A stretch of DNA of 24,668 nt from positions 565,051 to 589,718 of the forward strand of contig BFEA01000555.1 of assembly GCA_003427395.1 (NCBI GenBank). Reading direction: 5' to 3'. The notes under the pieces are model-generated. The model was not told where the DNA came from. It did not search any database and saw only the letters and a program-made list of their open reading frames with translations. Position 1 is the stretch's first letter. Every line of letters starts with the position of its first letter. Position numbers and translations under genes: made by a program. Origin of the DNA: Chara braunii. Taxonomy: Eukaryota; Streptophyta; Charophyceae; Charales; Characeae. Positions 18,464-24,668 of this stretch are shown piece after piece.

Positions 18464-18480
18464 ACGGATGTCCCGAAGGA
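18413..18480 (-). pseudogene. U6 snRNA 5'-half retropseudogene
   Basis: The minus strand of 18480-18431 reads TCCTTCGGGACATCCG, TTAAAATTGGAACGATACAG and AGAAGATTAGCATG, the first half of U6 spliceosomal RNA with only small changes. U6 should continue with GCCCCTGCGC, but here it stops at AGCATG and is followed by A18 (18430-18413). There is therefore no complete U6 gene: the 3' half, terminator and internal stem-loop are missing, and no upstream promoter element was seen. Confidence 0.88.
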
Positions 18481-18499
18481 TAGAAATGAACTCGGAGAA

Positions 18500-18979
18500 A
18501 TGAAACATGTCTGGAACAGTCAGAGTGAATATCTCCGTGAAAAAGGGATACTCCCCGTAGTGAGGGGACAGGAGGTCACCATTTGTAAAATGGACCGGGA
18601 CAACAGGAATGGCGAAATGCATTCATTGCCCAACGAAGGAAAGGAGTTTGATGCCAAAGAGCCAAACACAGTTGTCAGAGTTCCTCCATTTCATTGCACC
18701 AAAACTAGTGTTAAGCCACCAATACTTGGCCCATACATGGGCCGCGGGCCTTCCCCGTTAACGCGCCGCATTTTTCGGGGCTCGGGGAAGAACCGCAGTG
18801 CGATGGAGAATGACGTGCGCGGGCCCACAAAAATGGGGCAAATGGACTGTAAGATGTTCTGGTGCTGTGCTATGTGGAAACGTTCTGAGGCTGAAGGCGA
18901 CGAGGGGGAAAAGAGAAGAACAGGAACTGCAACACGAGAAGAAGAAAAAAACAGATCGTTGCTTTTTTTTTTTTTTTGA
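18500..18979 (+). CDS. Hypothetical ORF, 159 aa
   Basis: An ATG at 18500 starts an open frame ending in a poly-T-encoded Phe run at 18979. Residues about 20-60 (LPVVRGQEVTICKMD, RNGEMHSLPNEGKEFDAKEP) faintly recall the segment of PIF1-type helicases in which R, N and LPG precede an F-A-D pattern, but no Walker motifs are present. A dispersed repeat (18711-18771) runs through its middle. It is likely a fragment or chance frame. Confidence 0.2.
   Translation: MKHVWNSQSEYLREKGILPVVRGQEVTICKMDRDNRNGEMHSLPNEGKEFDAKEPNTVVRVPPFHCTKTSVKPPILGPYMGRGPSPLTRRIFRGSGKNRSAMENDVRGPTKMGQMDCKMFWCCAMWKRSEAEGDEGEKRRTGTATREEEKNRSLLFFFF
18711..18771. repeat. Dispersed 60-bp repeat, copy 1
   Basis: This matches 24342-24401 at roughly 85% by eye: TAAGCCACC, then TACTTGGCCCATACATG, GCCGCGGGCCTT, CCCGTTAA. 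It contains the palindrome GGCCCATACATGGGCC. Confidence 0.75.
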
Positions 18980-19018
18980 AGAAAACTAGTTTTTTATGAG
19001 TGCCCGCCAGCCCAATAA

Positions 19019-20206
19019 GGTTAGCACTTTTAGAATGTATCCCTCTGTACTTGTGGGCACAGTGGATGAATCTGAGGGCTTGGTATCTCTTTTGCCCTTT
19101 GTTTTTTTTTTTTTTTTTTTTTTTGGAAGTAGTATCTTGGCTGTTTGTGTTTCATTCAATGCTTGCCAACTGTTCCAAGTCCACAACTTCACTGTGAAAT
19201 AGCACTTTCCAGAATGTATTTGGCTGCACTTCGGTGCAGCAGGGGCCAAGTCCCACTAGCATCGATTTACTCTTCGGCTCCATGGTTTACAACCACGTAG
19301 GGCGCAAGGTGATATCCGGCGACCGTTGATCCTTTTGTGTATCGTCCGCGCAGGGCGATAATGACCTATTTCGTTAGGGTATCTGTCCGTCGGCCAATAG
19401 AAGAGTTTCCTTTTCATTTTTTTGCCCATTTAGCTAGCCACTTTGCGTTGGCGCGAAGCTGCAATATTAGGGAGGTCGGAGGGGGGGGGCGTTTTTGCAT
19501 CGATGTTGTTTTCTTTTTTTATGTGGTAAAATTGAGAATATTGAGATTTCCGTGGAAGACTGCGAAAAGGCTGGCGGGAAGGTCGCATGCAGATGTACCG
19601 GGTTGGTGGAAATGTGGATGCACTGAAACTCTGTCATGATGTCGATGTCAGGCCCCGTAATTTTTCGTTTTTTTGGTCCTTTTCTTTGCATTCGTGTAAA
19701 TGATAAAAAACTTTGTTTATGAGTTTTTAAATGAGAAAAGAATGCCACACACCGATTTAATCGACGCTAGTGGGACTTGGCCCCAGAGGATGTATTTGAG
19801 GGCATTGACGTTCAGAGCTTGGTACCTCTTCTCCCCTTTGTTTTTTTTTGGTTTTTTTTTTTTTTTTTTTTTTTTGGAAGCAGTATCACGGCTGTTTGTG
19901 CTTCTACTCCCCGTGAGAGACGAGGAGCATGCAATGCGTGCCAACCCTTTCAATTCCAGGGCTTCACTTGACGTAGCACTTTCCAGAATGTATCTGGCTG
20001 CACTTCGCAGCAGCAGCGGATGTATCTGAGGGCAATCGCGTTCAGAGCTTGGTACCTTTTTTCCCCTTTGTTTTTTTTTTGTTTTTTTTTGTTTTTTTTG
20101 TTTTCCCTTTTCAAGATTCTCGGCTGTTTGTGATTCTGCTCCCCGCCTATGGCGGGGAGCATTCAACGAGATCTTTCCAGATGGATCTGGATGCACTTCT
20201 GCCCAG
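19019..20206. repeat. Tandem array of a ~190-230-bp unit with a T-tract
   Basis: A partial unit (19019-19061) is followed by unit 1 (19062-19242), unit 2 (19784-20015) and unit 3 (20016-20206). Each has GGATGTATCTGAGGGC, GAGCTTGGTACC, CCCCTTTG and a T-run, then (G)GAAG or a variant, CGGCTGTTTGTG, TAGCACTTTCCAGAATGTAT and a GCTGCACTT end. Unit 1 lacks about 20 bp near its start. A 541-bp TIR element sits between units 1 and 2. On the minus strand the T-run is an internal A-run, so the unit could derive from joined poly-A retroposons. Confidence 0.85.
19243..19783. mobile_element. Nonautonomous TIR transposon, 541 bp, PIF/Harbinger-like
   Basis: Inverted ends GGGCCAAGTCCCACTAGC then (A/G)TCGATT(T/A)A, about 27 bp with two mismatches. 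CAG at 19240-19242 and CAG at 19784-19786 form a 3-bp target duplication. Removing the element joins units 1 and 2 of the tandem array just as units 2 and 3 are joined, which confirms the edges. The interior has no transposase. The GGGCC start and 3-bp duplication suit PIF/Harbinger-type MITEs, although CAG is not the usual TWA target, so the superfamily is inferred. Confidence 0.8.
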
Positions 20207-20640
20207 ACCATTTTCATGTACACAAGTGGAAACAAGAAAACTACAGCCGCTTTACATTCCAGCTGCTCGCAGCAGGTCCAGAATAAGGGTGGTACTTGTG
20301 CCAAGCATCAAATGTCCCATGTTGGTTCCTGCCCCCGGCAGGCTCGGCAAAAATCGGTGCGCAAGGCATATTCAGGCTCGACTTCAATAGCTGGGCCAAG
20401 TACAGGTGGTTTAAGGAGAGGAGGAGGGCAACCAAGATCTCCTTACTTTTTCGGGTAATGCATGTAAAAAATAAATAAAAAAAATCAATGTGTTTTGAGT
20501 CTGGTTAGGTTTTTGATTTTTTAAAAATAATTTAAATGCTCAAAACATAAAAATAAAAATATGGGGATGTCGAGCAAAAAAAAATCTACACCCCCATTTT
20601 TTATTATTATTATTCTTTGCCAGCGAAAAAACTTTTCGCG
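20207..20640. other. No recognisable gene
   Basis: Unique-looking sequence followed by an A/T-rich part with A- and T-runs (about 20461-20620). I see no convincing coding frame, RNA or repeat edge here. Confidence 0.5.
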
Positions 20641-20726
20641 GGCCGCGTTGTACCCCGTTCTAACGCGGTATAACCCGGAGTTATAACGGGGGTTCAACGA
20701 CCGTTGAACCGTTCAACGGGAAACGG
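20641..20726. repeat. CCGTTGAA motif cluster, right boundary
   Basis: Palindromic motifs: TATAAC...GTTATA around 20670-20686, and the perfect inverted repeat CCGTTGAAC-C-GTTCAACGG at 20701-20719. The reverse complement of its right part aligns with the left cluster near 3683-3702. Gag-like sequence resumes shortly after, so this is the probable right end of the insertion that split gag. Confidence 0.6.
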
Positions 20727-20739
20727 TGAAACACCTATT

Positions 20740-21590
20740 GAATTGAATTTCGGACACATAAACTGCAACCCCTCGCCCCTCCCAGCCTCGACAGTTTTCC
20801 ACATACCATCGTGACCCTCGTAGAGCCTCTGGACGATCTTTCTCTCGTCGTTTGCATGCCCTGCTTCGTGATCCATCGGGTGTTGATGATGGCACCACCT
20901 CAGATGGTTCTGGGAGTGATCAAGACCAGGGACCCGACCCTCAGTCCCCCGCAGAGGACGACGCCTCTTCCCAGGACGGTCGCCTCGTCCGGGCCCTTTT
21001 CTGCTCTCCTTTGTCACCAACCCTCATCCTCCAGGACTCGCTTTATTGTCCCTCAACTAACCCTCCTAGCGGGCTTTGTGTTCCCTCGCAGCCACTTAAC
21101 CGTTACTGAGAGTGAGGACCTTTGTACACGAGGCATCTGCACCCGTTGCCGCCTCGACGACCATACCTCCTCTACATGCCCGTATGGAGACGCCCTCCAG
21201 ACTCCAGAGTCACTTTGCACAACAGGTTTGCCCTCAGTCTGTTCCCCCCGTCTCGACCTCCAGCGCAACACCCACCTAGTTGGGATGTCTCATTCCCCTG
21301 ACTCTCCTATTGTACCAGGCATACCCATTTGTGACTCTACCTTCGCGCTGCTTGCTACTCTTCCCGATGACTCTGCTTCGACCTTATCTTTGGTTGACCC
21401 CACCGACATTGGTATACCTTCTCTTTCCTCTCCTAGTGTCTCTCGTGACCCCCCTCCTCCACGTCCTCCTATCAGGCATGCTCTTCGCATGGCCCGCTGC
21501 AGTGCTTCCCTTATTGCTAAGGAATTAGTAGTAGGGCCTTGTTGCCACGATGGACGACGTCCACACTCCTTCGAAGGGAAAGTGGCATAG
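20740..21590 (+). pseudogene. Retrotransposon gag remnant, 3' part with zinc knuckle
   Basis: The open frame 20811-21590 (no ATG at its start) carries a CCHC knuckle CTRCRLDDHTSSTC (Cys110, Cys113, His118, Cys123 of the frame) after a Pro/Ser-rich region. A Ser/Pro/Leu-rich tail and SRDPPPPRPPIRHALRMA follow. Early on, a neighbouring frame reads DDGTTSDGSGSDQDQGPDP, so phase changes exist here too. It complements the gag domain at 2240-3663. The knuckle differs from that of the large element (CYNCKQPGHFAQDC), so it belongs to another family. No protease or RT follows; an LTR begins 98 bp later. Confidence 0.6.
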
Positions 21591-22477
21591 AAAGAAGAGC
21601 TCCGCGTGTCGATCGATTAGAGAGATTGACACGTGTTAACAAACAAGCAGGAGCTTGCTAATATTGGAACCCCCTGGGCGTCACATATGTGACGAACCAC
21701 TTTCTGTAGCGCGCGACTTTCAGCGCAGTTACAATGAGGGGTCCTAACCTTGGAAGGTTGGGCCAATTACAGGAGATTGGGATGGATGGGAAATTGCATT
21801 AGTACCCTCGCTTCTTCGTCTTTTTCGTCGTTCTTTACGGATGGATGGGTTCAGGGCTGGGAGAGTCCCGAGACGATCGGTTGATTGGTCGGTTGAGTGG
21901 CCGGCGCGCCGCCAAGCGTGCGATTAATAAATGTTGACGTCGTTTCTTTTTGGTTCGGTGTCGGAACTTTTTGGGCGCGGACATCGCGCGGGAATTGGCT
22001 TCGCTCTTTTTGAATTTTGTTTTTGAATTCGTTTTTGAATTTTGTCGAGCCTGATGGCCCTCGGAATTTCGGACTTTCCTTCCGTAACTTGTACTTCGGC
22101 TTTTTCACATTAGTTAGGAATTTAGGAATTTTGTAATTAGGACTTTCCTTTGTCGTGCAGCGCTTTTTTTGCGTACACGCTTCTTTATGCGACTGCAACG
22201 GAATTCTGATTAGCCGGCGCCTTTAATCGGGTGTGTAACTGTAATTTTGGGCTGACGTCATTGTAACTGTATCTTTCTTCTTGTGCTTCGTCTTTCCCGC
22301 CCTTCTTCTCTTTCTTTTGCTGCGTTTTTGTAGCCACGGTCTGCATGATCGGATCGATGCGTGGAGAGTGGCTATGTCCCCCACGCCGCGGCCCTGTCAC
22401 GCAGAACGCAGGCGATCCCTCTCCAATCCTCTTTCCAAATCCTTGTAATTCCGTGTTCTTCGCGCATGCATGCACGA

Positions 22478-22484
22478 TATAAAT
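22478..22484 (+). promoter_or_regulatory. TATA box of the related LTR
   Basis: CGATATAAATTCCGGCTGCG, 790 bp after the LTR start, collinear with the TATA boxes of the other LTRs. Confidence 0.65.
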
Positions 22485-23451
22485 TCCGGCTGCGCAATTA
22501 GTTAGCTCTCTTAACCAGTTGTTGGAAGCTCGGGGTTGCGCGATCAGAGAGGGGATTGGCACACGAGCGAAGTAAGAGGTGAGTAGAGCAGGAGACGGGC
22601 GAACCGACTAGCTGGTACCAAACGCGCGGCGTTGACGCGGGCCACGACGAACTGTGGGCGCGGGCGAACCTGACGGGTGTGGGAGGACTAAGCGGGGTGA
22701 CGGCTTCGTGGGTTGGTACGCGACGACGGACTATCCGCATCGGAGAGAGAGAGAGAGAGAGGAAGAGGGAGCTGAGGTGGATGGATGCGGTTTTGCTGTT
22801 TCTTTTATCTTTTCTCCCTCCTGTCTCGTGTACATAAATTTTGATTTCAGCTCCGGGCGATCTGCCCGTTTTCTGTTTTTTGGAATCTGGATTTGGGTTC
22901 TTGCTCACACTTGTCTTCGCGATTTCCATCTCAGATGCATTGTGTGTATGTTGCTGACTGAATGAATGAATGGATGTCATGTTTGATTACTCATCTTTCT
23001 ATCGGATCCTTGCCTTTGCCCTTGTTTATTGCATTTGATGCACTCGTGCGTAGGATAGGAATTTTGCGCAATCGATAATCCTATTCTCGTTTTTGCTTGC
23101 CTCTTGACAGGGCTGTTGTGTTTGTTGCATTTTGCATGCTTGAAAATTACTGAGCGATCAGATGATCGGATGTTTGGCCCAGCGAACGCTGCACGAGGAC
23201 ACGTGTAAACGCGATCTAAGTTGCACACTTACACGTATCCCGGTGCGTCGATTCGTCAATCCCAAAAGGACCATCGATTACGAAAGCACTTTCTGATTGG
23301 ATGTGGCCATCCAGGGTCTGCGACGGAGCAGTCATCCCGTACGAACACGCGTAAGCCCGGTTTAATTCGCATAGCCTACATGCACTCGCACGCGGTGATC
23401 GAAATCGCCACTGACCCGCCCTTAGGCATCTCATAACTCTGTGATGATACA

Positions 23452-23979
23452 ATGACACGCTCACAGAGCTCGGAGTCATTGCTATACGACCCGGACTACT
23501 TCACCCCGTGGGTAAACGAAGTCCTCCGACAGAGATACCCCTGCCTAACCGAGAACCGACTGTGTCCTCGAGAGTTCCACTGCGCCACCACTAGCGACCC
23601 CAGGTGCTCTGATTTCCCCACTCAGGACCATACCCACTACTTCACCCACCCCGGGTTTGTCGTCATCTCCACCAACTCCCCTCCCTTTCGGCCTCTTCTT
23701 CCATATCACCAACTCAACGTCGTCCCGTGGAAGGCCACAGCCCCGTACTGGCCCAGCAGTGGGCCAGCACGCCTTGTGGAAATTGTCGACGACGCGGCGA
23801 CTAGAGGACCCTGGACTCCCGAAGGCCTAACCCGAACGCGCGACGATCGGCGCCACGTGGCAACTGCCGACGGCCCGACTCACCGGAACACCACCCACCC
23901 CGAAGGGACCTCCCTGCAAACCGTCGTCCTAGGAACCAATGGCTCGCTCGGCCTTAAGCGACCCGCGCATACCATCTGA
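23452..23979 (+). CDS. LTR-encoded ORF, homologue of 4172-4522
   Basis: 175 residues from an ATG at 23452. The N-terminal part has DPDYFTPWVNEVLRQRYPC and several Cys/His residues. Residues 68-101 (GFVVISTNSPPF, LLPYHQLNVVPW, APYWP) match the LTR ORF of the large element. The C-terminal 70 residues are polar and lack a counterpart. It lies in the same relative place, near the 3' end of an LTR and downstream of its TATA box. No known domain is recognised. It could be a retroelement accessory protein or a captured host gene. Confidence 0.6.
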   Translation: MTRSQSSESLLYDPDYFTPWVNEVLRQRYPCLTENRLCPREFHCATTSDPRCSDFPTQDHTHYFTHPGFVVISTNSPPFRPLLPYHQLNVVPWKATAPYWPSSGPARLVEIVDDAATRGPWTPEGLTRTRDDRRHVATADGPTHRNTTHPEGTSLQTVVLGTNGSLGLKRPAHTI

Positions 23980-24179
23980 CTTGTGACCAAAGGCAGTCCG
24001 CCCTCTCCGCCAAATTGCACTCGTGCCCCCGAAAAACCCTGCCACAGGAGATCTCAGTTCTGACCTGGGACTCCACCCCCACTTTCCCAAAAATTCTTGG
24101 CACACCCCTTTTCGCACTTCCAGGCCCACATCCTACTCCGATCAGGAAGTCGCGCTAGGCATGAGGTTAGGGCGTCACA

Positions 24180-24581
24180 ACCCAAGGGATTATCCATTGT
24201 CAAAGTGTTGTATGTTAGCTCTAGGCTATGATTGGTTTGCTTGCACAGTTGGTCCATGGGGTTGTCTGGATGCTTGCATACTCGTCCCTTACTCAAGCTC
24301 AGTGCCCACGTTCAGACCATTCGAGCCTGTAGCTCAGTAGTGTAAACCACCCGTACTTGGCCCATACATGAGCCGCGGGCCTTTCCCGTTAATGGGCCAC
24401 ATTGACAGGGGGTCGCCCGAGTGCAAGCCCGGTCGCTGCACCAAGGCCGGGCTCCGTAGTTTCAGGGATGACACATCCCGAAAGCAAAAGAAAAAAAAAA
24501 CAAAACAAAGGAACAAAAGAGAAAACACAAAAAACGAAGAAAAAGACAAATTGAAGAAAAAACAAACGCGAGTGAGCAAGC

Positions 24582-24584
<3 letters not shown>
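24180..24584. other. Flanking DNA, no gene; contains dispersed repeat copy 2
   Basis: 24342-24401 is the second copy of the repeat at 18711-18771. Just before it, GCCTGTAGCTCAGTAGTGT resembles a tRNA A-box region, but no B box follows. The rest is unassigned, ending in an A-rich stretch. Confidence 0.5.

Positions 24585-24668
<84 letters not shown>
24585..24668. repeat. (AG)n microsatellite at window end
   Basis: A perfect AG tract of about 40 units running off the window edge. Confidence 0.97.

Larger units (their letters stand above)
21688..24179 (+). repeat. Diverged LTR related to the large element's LTRs
   Basis: It begins TGTGACGAACCACTT, as the other LTRs do, and ends GAGGTTAGGGCGTCACA, giving 7-bp inverted ends TGTGACG/CGTCACA. 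In between, collinear matches are the TATA region (TATAAATTCCG), the LTR-encoded ORF, and CAAAAATTCTTGGCACACCCC near the end. It is about 2.49 kb. The bases before it (GGAACCCCCTGGGCGTCACATA) match the internal/3'-LTR junction of the large element, so it is a 3' LTR on the + strand rather than a solo LTR; no matching 5-bp duplication flanks it. It may belong to the adjacent gag remnant. Confidence 0.75.

Noticed and set aside
18431-18480. Functional U6 snRNA gene
   Set aside because: Only the 5' half is present, followed by poly-A instead of the U6 3' half and T terminator.
18500-18979. PIF1/Helitron helicase
   Set aside because: Only a faint pattern match without Walker motifs or other helicase boxes, and no Helitron ends seen.
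21688-24179. Solo LTR
   Set aside because: The flanking bases do not form a duplication, and the left flank matches the internal 3' end of the large element.
24326-24350. tRNA gene
   Set aside because: Only an A-box-like TAGCTCAGTAG; no anticodon arm, T-loop or B box follows.

Overview
The window looks like eukaryotic nuclear DNA from the plant lineage that is almost entirely transposable-element sequence. The evidence is a Ty3/gypsy-type LTR retrotransposon with plant-like pol domains, a U6 snRNA fragment, small terminal-inverted-repeat elements, long A/T homopolymers, (GA)n microsatellites and no compact operon-like coding. The style reminds me of charophyte algae such as Chara, but that is an impression from memory; the sequence alone shows only a repeat-rich streptophyte-like genome. 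I see no certain single-copy host gene.

Layout. (1) 1-2239: a 103-bp-arm inverted repeat, then two small TIR elements that seem related and nested, then AT-rich DNA. (2) 2240-3663 (+): the first half of a decayed retrotransposon gag gene. (3) 3664-3751: start of a cluster of CCGTTGAA-type motifs. (4) 3752-18099 (- strand): a full-length but decayed LTR retrotransposon, about 14.3 kb, with 2.7-kb LTRs (3' LTR 3752-6455, 5' LTR 15397-18099). Its internal region reads, right to left, primer-binding site, gag (zinc knuckle), protease, reverse transcriptase, RNase H, a PHD-finger-like module, integrase, and about 2 kb of extra open frames before the 3' LTR. Frame changes separate nearly every domain. 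A 157-bp exact duplication, two (GA)n tracts and a single N at 10958 suggest an assembly join inside RNase H. (5) 18100-20726: the other side of the CCGTTGAA cluster, a U6 snRNA 5'-half retro-chimera, a tandem repeat array interrupted by a 541-bp TIR element with a CAG target duplication, and a second CCGTTGAA-type cluster. (6) 20740-21590 (+): the second half of the gag remnant, with its own zinc knuckle. (7) 21688-24179 (+): a diverged LTR related to those of the large element. (8) 24180-24668: unassigned DNA ending in (GA)n.

Reading the layers together: a gag-bearing element on the + strand was split by a CCGTTGAA-rich insertion. The large minus-strand retrotransposon later entered that insertion, at the centre of a palindrome. 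The most interesting signals are an LTR-encoded protein conserved between two diverged LTR families with mostly synonymous codon differences, a PHD-like finger between RNase H and integrase, the U6 chimera, and the post-integrase ORFs joined by ATGA overlaps.
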